Below, piece by piece: positions 55,655-63,949 of a stretch of 64,000 bases of DNA. How positions within the stretch are numbered: position 1 is the first letter of the stretch; every line of letters begins with the position of its first letter. Made by a program: the position numbers and the translations under genes. The notes beneath the pieces were generated by a model that saw only the letters and a list, made by a program, of their open reading frames with translations, ran no database searches and was not told the DNA's origin. Source of the DNA: JADJWR01 sp964509545 (GTDB lineage: Bacteria; Pseudomonadota; Gammaproteobacteria; Burkholderiales; Burkholderiaceae_F); contig CAZDXQ010000001.1 in assembly GCA_964509545.1 (NCBI GenBank), positions 124,001 through 188,000 on the forward strand, written 5' to 3'.

Positions 55655-55993
55655 TCAGAGCGCTTCGTTGCCGGTTTCGCCGGTGCGGATACGCACGACC
55701 TGCTGCAGGTCGTAAACAAAGATCTTGCCGTCGCCGATCTTGCCGGTGCGCGCCGAGGTCTGGATCGCCTCCATTGCCCGTTCGACGATGTCGTCGGCCA
55801 CGGCGGCCTCGACCTTCACCTTGGGCAGGAAATCGACAACGTACTCGGCCCCGCGGTAAAGCTCGGTGTGGCCCTTCTGCCGGCCAAAGCCCTTGACCTC
55901 GGTGACGGTGACTCCCTGCACGCCGACGGCGGAAAGGGCTTCGCGCACCTCGTCAAGCTTGAACGGCTTGATGATTGCAGTGATCAGTTTCAT
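55655..55993 (-). CDS. glnK: Nitrogen regulatory protein P-II (GlnK)
   Basis: 112-residue trimeric signal protein sensing 2-oxoglutarate and ATP/ADP, uridylylated in the T-loop. Tyr51 is in YRGAEYVVDFLPKVKVE, with KPFKLDEVREAL and GKIGDGKIFV conserved. Adjacent to amtB, whose channel GlnK blocks under ammonium excess. Confidence 0.96.
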   Translation of the reverse strand: MKLITAIIKPFKLDEVREALSAVGVQGVTVTEVKGFGRQKGHTELYRGAEYVVDFLPKVKVEAAVADDIVERAMEAIQTSARTGKIGDGKIFVYDLQQVVRIRTGETGNEAL

Positions 55994-56013
55994 GGCGTCC
56001 TCTGTTCGGAATG

Positions 56014-56035
56014 GCCGTCCCGCGCGCGGGACGGC
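56014..56035. repeat. Perfect 22-base palindrome between torF and glnK
   Basis: GCCGTCCCGCG and its exact inverse form a perfect 22-base palindrome in the 61-base gap between torF and glnK. No T-tract follows on either strand, so it is not an ordinary terminator. It could be an mRNA-processing or stability hairpin that sets torF and glnK-amtB levels apart. Confidence 0.5.
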
Positions 56036-56054
56036 ACGGGTCGGTGGCGCGGGC

Positions 56055-56831
56055 TCAGAACGACTTGGTCACGCTGAACACGAGCCGCGTCTTGCCGGCG
56101 CCTTCAGGCGCGGCGCGCAGCCCGGCGCCGGCTTCGAGTATCGAGTTGCCCGTGAAAGCGAACTCCTTCTCGCTGTTGCCCACTACCGCGGCGCCGAGCA
56201 GCCATCCGCCGAGATCCTTGGTGACGCCCAGCCGGTAGTCGGTGTTGTCGTCGATGCTGCCCGCCGCCAGCCCCTTGACCTTCTGATAGCCGACGTGCGC
56301 GTTGACGCCGAAGCCGCCGCCCAGATCGAAGCTGGCGCCGACATCAAGGTAGTACGAGTTCTTCGTCCCCGGAATGCCGAAGAAATCCGACGTCGCGTGG
56401 TAGTACTTGGCCGCCAATGGGCCGAAACTCGCCCCGACGTACAGTTCGGTGTTGTCGATCTTGGTCGAGCCGGCGGTGCCGCTCTTCGGGTAGTAGTAGT
56501 AAATGGCACCGAGGTCGTAACCGACGCCGCCGAACGTGCCCTTGTAGCCGCCGTAGAAATCCATCTCCAGGCTGGCGCCGTTGTACAGCAGCTGCTCGAC
56601 GTTCGAGTTCCAGTTGCCGACATAGAAGCCGGAACTGTGGGCGATGTCGAACCCGCCCTGGAACGCGGGGCCGTAATCGGTCTGGGTCATTCCGCGGAAC
56701 CGGTAATCGCTGAACAGGCCGGCGTTGCCGGTCACGCTCCAGTCGGGCGCGGGCGCGGCGGCCTGGGCTGAAACAACCATCGGCAGGACGACGGCGACGC
56801 AGGCGAGCGACGAGCGGATGAAGCTTTGCAT
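56055..56831 (-). CDS. TorF-family putative porin
   Basis: A 258-residue outer-membrane protein: signal peptide (residues 1-24), then alternating amphipathic beta strands ending in a terminal phenylalanine (LVFSVTKSF), typical of barrel proteins. The block GNAGLFSDYRFRGMTQTDYGPAFQGG matches the TorF/Gcw_chp family. First gene of a torF-glnK-amtB run behind a sigma-54 promoter, so it may help nitrogen compounds cross the outer membrane. AAGGAAA precedes the ATG. Confidence 0.88.
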   Translation of the reverse strand: MQSFIRSSLACVAVVLPMVVSAQAAAPAPDWSVTGNAGLFSDYRFRGMTQTDYGPAFQGGFDIAHSSGFYVGNWNSNVEQLLYNGASLEMDFYGGYKGTFGGVGYDLGAIYYYYPKSGTAGSTKIDNTELYVGASFGPLAAKYYHATSDFFGIPGTKNSYYLDVGASFDLGGGFGVNAHVGYQKVKGLAAGSIDDNTDYRLGVTKDLGGWLLGAAVVGNSEKEFAFTGNSILEAGAGLRAAPEGAGKTRLVFSVTKSF

Positions 56832-56890
56832 GATGGCTTTCCTTTGCTTGGGTGGAAACGACGAACGAGCTGCAGACCCAGTAGCTGTAC

Positions 56891-56906
56891 TGCAACACTC
56901 GTGCCA
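56891..56906 (-). promoter_or_regulatory. Sigma-54 promoter of torF-glnK-amtB
   Basis: On the minus strand TGGCACG-N4-TTGCA (56906-56891) is an exact match to the -24/-12 consensus. A start near 56880 would leave a 49-base leader before torF. Confidence 0.85.
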
Positions 56907-56945
56907 GCCACGCCCCGCCCGGTCGGCCGTGTCCGCCGCAGGCAA

Positions 56946-56962
56946 ATGCACGCCGAAGGTGC
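56946..56962. promoter_or_regulatory. NtrC-type enhancer site
   Basis: TGCAC-N6-GGTGCA fits the NtrC operator (TGCAC, six bases, GGTGC). Its centre is about 74 bases upstream of the predicted sigma-54 start. Confidence 0.7.
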
Positions 56963-56988
56963 AGTCCAAGGCGCAGAAGCCTTATGTC

Positions 56989-57008
56989 TGCACCGCAATC
57001 GTGCGGTG
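56989..57008. promoter_or_regulatory. Second enhancer-like palindrome
   Basis: GCACCGCA-ATCG-TGCGGTGC is a perfect 8-4-8 inverted repeat about 118 bases upstream of the predicted start. It contains GCACC and GGTGC half-sites at wider spacing than a standard NtrC site, so it may be a second activator site or another regulator's operator. Confidence 0.45.
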
Positions 57009-57082
57009 CGGGCCCGCCCTCTCCGGCGCTAAACTGCCGCCGCCCGAGCCGGGTGCATCCCGGTGACTGTGCCGCCGCCCAG

Positions 57083-57340
57083 ATGGAAAAGACGACCGCT
57101 TTCCTCGATGAACTGCAGCAGCGACTGGCAGCCCTGATCGAAGGCACGCCCGCTGCCGATCTGCAACGCAACCTGAAGGCGGTGCTGACGCAGCAGTTCG
57201 CCCAGCTCGACCTGGTCACGCGCGAACAATTCGATGCGCAAGCGCGCGTGCTGGCGCGCACACGGCAGAAACTCGAGGCCCTCGAGCGCCGCCTTGCGGA
57301 ACTTCAGTCCCGCACGGATCTAGGGGCGCAGCCGCGCTAG
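57083..57340 (+). CDS. ubiK: Ubiquinone biosynthesis accessory factor UbiK
   Basis: 85-residue YqiC/BMFP-type protein: an N-terminal amphipathic helix (FLDELQQRLAALIEG) and a C-terminal trimeric coiled coil (QFDAQARVLARTRQKLEALERRLAEL). UbiK supports the aerobic ubiquinone complex with UbiJ. Divergent from torF. Its TAG stop shares CTAG with the stop of the converging gene. Confidence 0.88.
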   Translation: MEKTTAFLDELQQRLAALIEGTPAADLQRNLKAVLTQQFAQLDLVTREQFDAQARVLARTRQKLEALERRLAELQSRTDLGAQPR

Positions 57341-58176
57341 CCGAGGGTCGCCTGCGCGCGCCGCGCAGCGCGGCGCCGCGCGACGGCGCGGATCTTGGCG
57401 GCAGTCGGGAAATCGAGCTGCGTCAGATGCGCCTCGATGGCGGCGTTGTCGTAGATGCGGACACCTTCCGCCAGCATTGCCTTGGCCAGTTCGGGCGCCA
57501 CTGCGCCCTCGGTGGTGATCAGCACGCGCGACTGGTCGATCCGTTTTGCGCGCTCGATCATCAGCCGCGCAGTGGCCTCGGAAACAGGCTCGGCCAGCGG
57601 CGCGAAGGCATAGGAACGCAGCGGGTCGGTCTTGTGGCGCAGCACGAGCTCGATCGGGCGGGCGGTGCGCGCTGCGGGCACGACGCGGTAGCCGCGGGCC
57701 TCGTAGAAGATCTGCACCAGGTCGCGCACGGGAACCGGTTCGTCGGCGTCCGCGGCAGCGGCGGCGGCTTCGCGGGCCGGCATCGCCGCGTGCTCGGGAT
57801 GAGCCCTGGGCTGCGTCAACGACGCCTGCGGCCGAATCGCGGTGGTGTCGTGCTGCAGCAGTTCTTCCGGATCGGGCCGCCGCGCCGGAGGCGACTTGAC
57901 CAGGGCGATCACGTCCGCTTCCAGGCCGGCTGCGCGCAGAACCGCGTCGGCGCTGCTCGGGTTGGTCTTCGCGCCCTGTTCCCGCCCGAAGATCTTGTCG
58001 ACATCGATGTTCTCGCCGCCGTTGCCGGTGCCGGCGCGACGCGCGACGAAAAGCGCCTCGAGCATCCGGGCCTCGCGCGCTTCGGCTTCCTGGCGGATGC
58101 GCGCCGCCCGCTGCCGCGTCCACCACCAGGCCAGGACTGCGACGGCCGCGACGAGGATCAGGAAGGAAACGGTCAT
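57337..58176 (-). CDS. Membrane-anchored Mrr-like domain protein A
   Basis: A 279-residue protein. A membrane helix (about residues 3-19) is followed by a charged helix, a disordered Pro/Ala-rich linker containing NIDVDKIFG, and a C-terminal domain (about 148-265) resembling the Mrr/restriction-endonuclease fold: LVQIFYEARGYRV, PIELVLRHK, SYAFAPL, RVLITTEGAVAPELAKAM. The acidic and QxK positions of active Mrr enzymes are not evident, so it is probably not a nuclease. It is a paralogue of the upstream gene (58452-59267). Function unknown. Confidence 0.7.
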   Translation of the reverse strand: MTVSFLILVAAVAVLAWWWTRQRAARIRQEAEAREARMLEALFVARRAGTGNGGENIDVDKIFGREQGAKTNPSSADAVLRAAGLEADVIALVKSPPARRPDPEELLQHDTTAIRPQASLTQPRAHPEHAAMPAREAAAAAADADEPVPVRDLVQIFYEARGYRVVPAARTARPIELVLRHKTDPLRSYAFAPLAEPVSEATARLMIERAKRIDQSRVLITTEGAVAPELAKAMLAEGVRIYDNAAIEAHLTQLDFPTAAKIRAVARRRAARRAQATLG

Positions 58177-58451
58177 GCGCCTGCAACGAACACACGCGCG
58201 CGGTGCGCCGGATCGACCTCCGGTATCCCGGCTGGGCCACGCCGCTGCGACTGCATCGCGCTGCGCGGGGAAGGGCCAGACTGTCGGCGACGGTGCCGCG
58301 GAAATCCCAAGGAACGCTCCGCCAAGAAATCCGCCCTGCGGCTCGGCGACCGCGGCGGTTTCAGTTCGCCATTATCGTGACGCCGCCGCCGTGAGCAGGA
58401 TCGGCTGTACGGTTGAGCCGGTGGCCGAGCGACGCAGCTTACCGGCCGGCG

Positions 58452-59267
58452 TCAATCGGAGGCCGCTAGGCCGCCATTGGCTCGGGCAATGGCGATGATC
58501 TTGGCGGCGACGCGGAAATCGATCTTCTTCATCTCACGGTCGATCGACACCCAGTCGATCACCTGCACATCGCGCAGGCGCGACGAACCGACCGCCGCAT
58601 CGGCGCCGTGCTCGGCCGCCACCAGCAGCTTGCCCATGCCGAGTTCGCGCGCCTTCTCGAGTAGCGCGGCCGCGCGCTGCGCGTTCAGACGGCCGCGCTC
58701 AAAGAAGAAGCCATAGCTGCGGCTGCTGTCATCGCGATGCGTCAGCAGCAGGCTGATCGGCTGCCCGTTGGCGCCTGGCGGCCGTGCCACATAACCGCGC
58801 GCTTCGAACCAGGCGACGACCAGCGCATCGAGCGGCACGTCGAGCTGGCCGTCCTGCAGCGACAGCGGCGACGCCGAGGCCACGGTCGTCGTGCGCGCGG
58901 CGGTCGACGATTCGCCGAGATCCGGCGCGAGGTTGGTCGGACGGCTCAACTGCCGGCGGGCGCGATCGGCCACGGCATCGGGTTCGTCGCCGAGCAGGAT
59001 GTCGATGTCGATCTGCTGGCCGCCGGCCACAGGCTTGACCATGCGTTCGGTCGGCGACGGTACGGGCTTGGCCAGCGACGCCCGCCCGCCCGCGGTCTTG
59101 CGGCCCTGTGCGGGGTCTTCGCCGAGCAGCACCTTGGCCAGCAGTTCATCGGTGCGTGCACGGCGCTCTTCCCGTTCAGCCTGGGCGCGCTTTCTCTCGG
59201 CGCTCTGGCGCAGCAGCAGCAAAGCTACCGCCGCGACCGCAAGGCCGATGAGCAGGTAAACCCACAT
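58452..59267 (-). CDS. Membrane-anchored Mrr-like domain protein B
   Basis: A 271-residue paralogue of the next gene downstream. Membrane helix at about residues 3-19, charged helix (RTDELLAKVLLGED), a linker containing IDIDILLGDEPD, then the Mrr-like domain (about 145-265): VVAWFEARGYVARP, PISLLLTHR, SYGFFFERG, MGKLLVAAEHGAD, FRVAAKIIAIAR. Catalytic-type acidic/lysine residues are again not obvious. The 275 bases between the two genes hold nothing I can name. Divergent from comM. Confidence 0.7.
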   Translation of the reverse strand: MWVYLLIGLAVAAVALLLLRQSAERKRAQAEREERRARTDELLAKVLLGEDPAQGRKTAGGRASLAKPVPSPTERMVKPVAGGQQIDIDILLGDEPDAVADRARRQLSRPTNLAPDLGESSTAARTTTVASASPLSLQDGQLDVPLDALVVAWFEARGYVARPPGANGQPISLLLTHRDDSSRSYGFFFERGRLNAQRAAALLEKARELGMGKLLVAAEHGADAAVGSSRLRDVQVIDWVSIDREMKKIDFRVAAKIIAIARANGGLAASD

Positions 59268-59449
59268 TTCGAAACGCCGCCCCTCTGTCCACGGATCCGC
59301 ATTCTGGCAAACAAGCGGGCCGTTGTCGCGCGGTCGCTGCCCGATTCGCGCGATCGGGGCCGGTTCGTCCGGGTGTCGGTCGACCTTCCGGATGGCGATG
59401 GGCGCAGGCGCGCTGCGTAGAATCACCTGCCGATGAAGTGGAGCAATCG

Positions 59450-60979
59450 ATGACGCTGGCGGTCGTCCGCAGCCGCGGCCTGGCCGGAATGATCGCGCCG
59501 GAAGTCACCGTCGAGGTGCACCTGACCAACGGCCTTCCGTCCTTCACGCTGGTCGGCCTGCCGGACACCGAGGTTAAGGAAGCGCGCGAACGCGTGCGTG
59601 CGGCGCTGCAGAACTGCCGCTTCGAGTTTCCTTCGCGGCGGATCACGGTCAACCTGGCTCCGGCCGAGTTGCCGAAGGAATCGGGCCGCTTCGACCTGCC
59701 GATCGCGCTCGGCATCCTCGCCGCCAGCGGCCAGATCCCCTCGCGCACGCTCGACCGATACGAGTTCGCCGGCGAACTGTCGCTGTCCGGCGAACTGCGC
59801 CCGGTGCGCGGCGCGCTGGCAATGGCCTATGCGGTGTCGAAAAGCGCGCAATTGAAAGGCGCGCGCGGCTTCATGCTGCCGCAGGACAGTGCCGACGAGG
59901 CGGCGCTGGTCGGCGCAGTGCCGATTTTCGCCGCGCGTGACCTGTTGCAGGTCGTCTCGCATCTGGCCGCCGAGGCCGGCGACGACCGCGGCCAGCGCCT
60001 GCCCGAGCATCGCGCCGCGGTGCGCCTGACCCGCCCGGCGTATCCCGACCTGTCCGAAGTCAAGGGGCAGCAGGCGGCCAAGCGGGCGCTGGAAATCGCC
60101 GCCGCCGGCGCGCACAGCCTGCTGATGGTGGGCCCGCCGGGAACCGGCAAGACGATGCTGGCCCAGCGACTGCCCGGCATCCTGCCGCCGATGACCACCG
60201 AGGAGGCGCTGGAGTCGGCCGCGGTGCTGTCGCTGGCCGGAACCTTCGCGCCGCAGCGCTGGGCCACGCGCATCTTCCGCGCGCCGCACCATTCGGCCAG
60301 CGGCGCGGCGTTGGTTGGCGGCGGCGCCGTGATCATGCCGGGCGAAATCTCGCTGGCGCACCAGGGCGTGCTGTTCCTCGATGAACTGCCCGAGTTCGAC
60401 CGCCATGTGCTGGAAGTGCTGCGCGAGCCGCTCGAATCCGGCCGCATCACGATTTCGCGCGCCGCCCGCCAGGTGGATTTCCCTGCGCGCTTCCAGTTGA
60501 TCGCGGCGATGAATCCCTGCCCCTGTGGCTACTTCGGCCACCCCCTTCATGCCTGCAGCTGCACGCCGGCGCAGATCGCCAAGTACCAGGATCGCATCAG
60601 CGGGCCGCTGCTCGACCGGATCGACATGCGGGTCGAGGTCCCGGCATTGGGCGAGCAGGAACTGGTCGACCTGCCCAACGGCGAATCCTCGGCATCGGTC
60701 GCGCAGCGCGTGCTGCGCGCGGTCAATCGCGCCGTGGACCGGCAGGGCTGCGTCAACGATGCGCTGGCCGGCGCCGACATCGACCGGCTATGCCGGCCCG
60801 ACGGGCCGGTCAAGCAGTTGCTGCACGCGGCCAGCTCCCGGCTCGGCTGGTCTGCCCGTGCCTATCACCGCGTGCTGAAGGTCGCGCGCACGATCGCCGA
60901 CCTCGAAGACGTCGACGAACTGACCACGGCGCATGTCGCCGAGGCGATCCAGTATCGCCGCTCGCTGCGCGACAGCTGA
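59450..60979 (+). CDS. comM: ComM/YifB family Mg-chelatase-like AAA+ ATPase
   Basis: Hexameric helicase promoting branch migration during natural transformation. A Lon-like N-terminal domain (about 1-165) precedes the AAA+ core with Walker A GPPGTGKTMLAQ, Walker B VLFLDELPEF and the C-terminal Mg-chelatase domain with a Cys-rich insertion (NPCPCGYFGHPLHACSC). I chose ATG 59450, preceded by GTGGAG; GTG 59438 is also in frame. About 509 residues, intact. Confidence 0.93.
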   Translation: MTLAVVRSRGLAGMIAPEVTVEVHLTNGLPSFTLVGLPDTEVKEARERVRAALQNCRFEFPSRRITVNLAPAELPKESGRFDLPIALGILAASGQIPSRTLDRYEFAGELSLSGELRPVRGALAMAYAVSKSAQLKGARGFMLPQDSADEAALVGAVPIFAARDLLQVVSHLAAEAGDDRGQRLPEHRAAVRLTRPAYPDLSEVKGQQAAKRALEIAAAGAHSLLMVGPPGTGKTMLAQRLPGILPPMTTEEALESAAVLSLAGTFAPQRWATRIFRAPHHSASGAALVGGGAVIMPGEISLAHQGVLFLDELPEFDRHVLEVLREPLESGRITISRAARQVDFPARFQLIAAMNPCPCGYFGHPLHACSCTPAQIAKYQDRISGPLLDRIDMRVEVPALGEQELVDLPNGESSASVAQRVLRAVNRAVDRQGCVNDALAGADIDRLCRPDGPVKQLLHAASSRLGWSARAYHRVLKVARTIADLEDVDELTTAHVAEAIQYRRSLRDS

Positions 60980-61094
60980 GCGCGGGCGGACGCATCGACC
61001 GCCTGTGGCCGCGGCTCTCAAGGAAAGGCCGGGCCCCCGAGTTGCCTTGACCCCCGCGGCGGGCGGGCTGGGCGCAGCCCGGCCCCGCGGGCGT

Positions 61095-61394
61095 TCAGCG
61101 GCCGCTGCCGTGTTTTTTCTTTGCCTCGTGGCAGCTGGCGCAAAGCGGCGCGTCGCCGGCGATTTTCGGCCGCGAGCGGGTGTCGGCGACATGCTCGGCG
61201 CCGCCGACGTGACAGTGCGCGCAGGCGAGCTTCTTGTGCGAGGGCTGGCTGTGGAACTTCGTGCTCGGCTCGGCATGGCAGCCAATGCACACGGCATCGT
61301 CGACCTGCGCCGGCCGCACCGGCACGGGACCGGCGAGAAGGGCGAACAGCATGACGGTCGCAAAGCAGCGACCCACCGATCGACTCCGAGCCAT
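61095..61394 (-). CDS. Small triheme c-type cytochrome
   Basis: A 99-residue periplasmic protein: signal peptide (about residues 1-29, ending RPAQ) and three CxxCH haem sites (CIGCH, CAHCH, CASCH) with extra histidines (HSQPSH, EHVAD) available as distal ligands. It resembles the NrfB/c7-type carriers but I do not recognise the exact family. ccm maturation genes lie 1.6 kb away. GGGGAA precedes the ATG. Confidence 0.8.
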   Translation of the reverse strand: MARSRSVGRCFATVMLFALLAGPVPVRPAQVDDAVCIGCHAEPSTKFHSQPSHKKLACAHCHVGGAEHVADTRSRPKIAGDAPLCASCHEAKKKHGSGR

Positions 61395-61487
61395 CGCCGT
61401 TCCCCGAGGCTTCCCCGCAGGTTTCCACATCACACTTTGACGCAACGACCCGCGGCGCGTCGTTGACGGCGGTCAAGCCCGGCGTGG

Positions 61488-62885
61488 TCACGCAGCCCGC
61501 GGCTCGCGCGACAGGGAACGAAGAAACTCGAAGACGGCCTCGGCCTTCGCATGCGCCGACTTGATGCAGTCGGCCACCGACACCCCGCCGCGCCAGTTGG
61601 CGCACAAGTGCAAGCCCGGGTGCGCCGCCTCGGCCCGCTCCACCGCGGCGATGCGCTGCAGATGGCCGAGCGTGTACTGCGGGATCGCCTGCGGCCAGCG
61701 CGTGACCACCTGCCACAACGGCCGCTGCGCGCCAAGGTAGCGCTGCAGCGCCGCGGCCACGTCGATGGCGATCTCTTCCTCCGCTTTCATCGCCAGCGCA
61801 GCGCTGCGCACGCCGCCGACAAAGGTCGTCAGCAGCACCTGCGACGGGTCGGCGCGGCCGTCGAACATCGAACTGGAAAAGAGGCAGCCGAGAATCGGCG
61901 GCGCCTCTTTCTTCGGCGCGAGGAAGCCGAAGCCGTCGAGCGGATGGGTCACGTCGGCGCGCCGATAGCAGCTCGCCACCGTGGCCACTGGCGGATAGAC
62001 GATCGAACGCAGCGCCGCGGCCGCCTGTGCCGACAGGCGCTCGACGATCGGCGCCGCGGCGTAGGCCGGCACCGCCAGCACGACCGCAGGCGCGCGCAGT
62101 TCGAAGCGCCCGGCGCCGCGCGCACACTCGAGCACGAAGCCACCGTCGCGTCGCAGCCCTTCGGCGCGCGCGCCGCACTCGATGCTCAGGCCGTGCGCCA
62201 GCGCATCGGTCAGCGTCTGCATGCCGTTGCGGAAGGAAAAGCTCGCCGCCGCGTTCTTCGCCTTCTCCGCGCTTTGCTTCCGTTCGCGCGCACCCTTGAT
62301 CTGGCCGCGGATCAGGCTGCCGTACTTCTGTTCCAGCGCGAACAGGCGCGGGAAGGCCGCCGGAACCGAGAGCTCCTCCGGGTCGCCGGCGTAGATGCCG
62401 GCCACGAACGGTTCGATCGCGTAGTCGAGGAACTCGGCTCCCAGCCGGCGGCGCACGAACTGCGCCACCGTCTCCTCGGCATCCGCAGGTGCCGGCGCAA
62501 TGAAGGGTTCACGCAGCAACGCCAGCTTGGCCCGGATCGAAAACAGCCGCGTGCCGAACAACGCCGGTGGCGAGGTCGGCAGCGCCGACATCGCACCGTC
62601 GCGCAGGATGTAGCGCCTGGCGGCGGCCGCGCTGGCATCGAGCCTCTCGCCGGCAATACCGGCCGCGGCAAGCAGTTCGTTGACCAGCGGCGTCGTATCG
62701 AGTCCGCTGTTCGGCCCGATTTCGTACAGCGCGCCGTCGCGGCGCACCGAGCCGATGACGCCGCCCGGACGCGGCGCCGGCTCGATCAGGCGCACGTCCA
62801 CACCCTGCCGCGCCAGCCGGAAGGCAACGGTCAGACCCGACAGTCCTGCGCCGACGACGACGACGTCGGCATCGTTTGCATTCAT
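61488..62885 (-). CDS. hemY: Protoporphyrinogen oxidase (HemY/PgoX type)
   Basis: FAD-dependent oxygen-linked oxidase turning protoporphyrinogen IX into protoporphyrin IX. It starts with the dinucleotide loop VVVVGAGLSGLTVAFRL, then RPGGVIGSVRRDGALYEIGP, and ends with the second FAD motif LHLCANWRGGVSVADCI. 465 residues. The nearby cytochrome and ccm genes give a haem-related context. Confidence 0.92.
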   Translation of the reverse strand: MNANDADVVVVGAGLSGLTVAFRLARQGVDVRLIEPAPRPGGVIGSVRRDGALYEIGPNSGLDTTPLVNELLAAAGIAGERLDASAAAARRYILRDGAMSALPTSPPALFGTRLFSIRAKLALLREPFIAPAPADAEETVAQFVRRRLGAEFLDYAIEPFVAGIYAGDPEELSVPAAFPRLFALEQKYGSLIRGQIKGARERKQSAEKAKNAAASFSFRNGMQTLTDALAHGLSIECGARAEGLRRDGGFVLECARGAGRFELRAPAVVLAVPAYAAAPIVERLSAQAAAALRSIVYPPVATVASCYRRADVTHPLDGFGFLAPKKEAPPILGCLFSSSMFDGRADPSQVLLTTFVGGVRSAALAMKAEEEIAIDVAAALQRYLGAQRPLWQVVTRWPQAIPQYTLGHLQRIAAVERAEAAHPGLHLCANWRGGVSVADCIKSAHAKAEAVFEFLRSLSREPRAA

Positions 62886-63037
62886 TCAGCCCCCGTCGAT
62901 CAGCCGCGGCAGCATGTCAAGCCAGGGCAAGGTTCGCATATTCGCGAAGCCCGCGGCTGCGCCACTGCGGCCGGCACCCGGTTCGTGCGCGCCAGCCATC
63001 GGCCGGCCCCGGTCAGCTCGACCCGACCGCGAACGGC

Positions 63038-63907
63038 TCAGGATTGGGGCAGCGTGAACCGCGCACGCTGTTCGGCGCGCGCGATCGCGGCGGCCAGTTG
63101 CGTGTGCTCGGTCGATTCCGCCGGCAGCTGCGCCAGCAATTGCTTCCAGTAACGCGCCGCCGCGCGGAAGTCGCCCGCCTCGTAGGCGGCCGATCCGGCC
63201 ATCTCCAGCGCGCGCGGGTGCGACGCATCGAGCGCCAGCGCCCTGTCGATCATCTCGCGCGGTTTGCCGGCCAGCCGGCCGCCGGCCGCCATGCCGAGCG
63301 CGTCGGCGTACTCGCACCAGATCAGCGGATCGCGCGCGACCTTCGCCGAAGTTTCGAGGGCGCGCGCGTACGCGGCCGCGGCCGGCGTAAACCGGTCGCC
63401 CTGCATGCGGGTCCGCGCCAACATCACCCACGCCCGGGCATCGTCCGGCGAGGCCGCGACGTGCCCTTCGAGCTGCACCAGCATGCGATCACCTTCGTCG
63501 GCCGCACTGGAGGCGGCGCCACCCGCATCGCCCGCCGGCGTGGCCAGCAGTTGCGGATGGCCGAACTGCGCGTACAGCGCGACGGCCGCCAGCGGCAGCG
63601 AGATCGCCACGAGCAGCAGGGCGCGGCGTGGCCGGTGCGACCCGCTGGCCTGCAGCGGCGAGTCCATCGTCGCATCGTCGAGCAGGCGCCGCTGCAGCTC
63701 GTCTCGCATGCGGGCAAAGTCGGCCTCGTCGATCAGGCCGCGCGTGCGTTCAACGTCGAGTTCGGCAAGCTGCTGGCGAAGCACCGCGGCGCTGGTCCGC
63801 GCCTGCGAAGCGGCGGCCTCCTGCTGCCGCTGCCGCAGCGGCGCGACGAGCACGGCGGCGACAGCCGCCAGCGTCATCGCCGTAGCGAACACGACGAACA
63901 GCGTCAT
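63038..63907 (-). CDS. ccmI: Cytochrome c maturation protein CcmI
   Basis: Apocytochrome chaperone of the haem-attachment complex. Two membrane helices (about residues 2-22 and 93-113) flank a cytoplasmic helix-rich loop (LRQQLAELDVERTRGLIDEADFARMRDELQRRLL, a family block). A periplasmic TPR domain follows (about 140-285). 289 residues. It stands after the partial gene at the window end, as in ccmH-ccmI. Confidence 0.92.
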   Translation of the reverse strand: MTLFVVFATAMTLAAVAAVLVAPLRQRQQEAAASQARTSAAVLRQQLAELDVERTRGLIDEADFARMRDELQRRLLDDATMDSPLQASGSHRPRRALLLVAISLPLAAVALYAQFGHPQLLATPAGDAGGAASSAADEGDRMLVQLEGHVAASPDDARAWVMLARTRMQGDRFTPAAAAYARALETSAKVARDPLIWCEYADALGMAAGGRLAGKPREMIDRALALDASHPRALEMAGSAAYEAGDFRAAARYWKQLLAQLPAESTEHTQLAAAIARAEQRARFTLPQS

Positions 63908-63949
63908 CGTGTGCGCGTGCTTCCCGCGCCCATCGCCGCCACCGGCGCG

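Noticed and set aside
53125..55896. Very long open frame on the plus strand opposite gshB and amtB
   Set aside because: It is antisense to well-supported genes, its translation is low-complexity Arg/His/Asp-rich and it matches no family. Such frames are common opposite coding sequence in GC-rich DNA.
57337..59267. Type IV restriction system
   Set aside because: The Mrr-like domains seem to lack catalytic residues, both proteins carry a membrane helix, and there are no partner genes.
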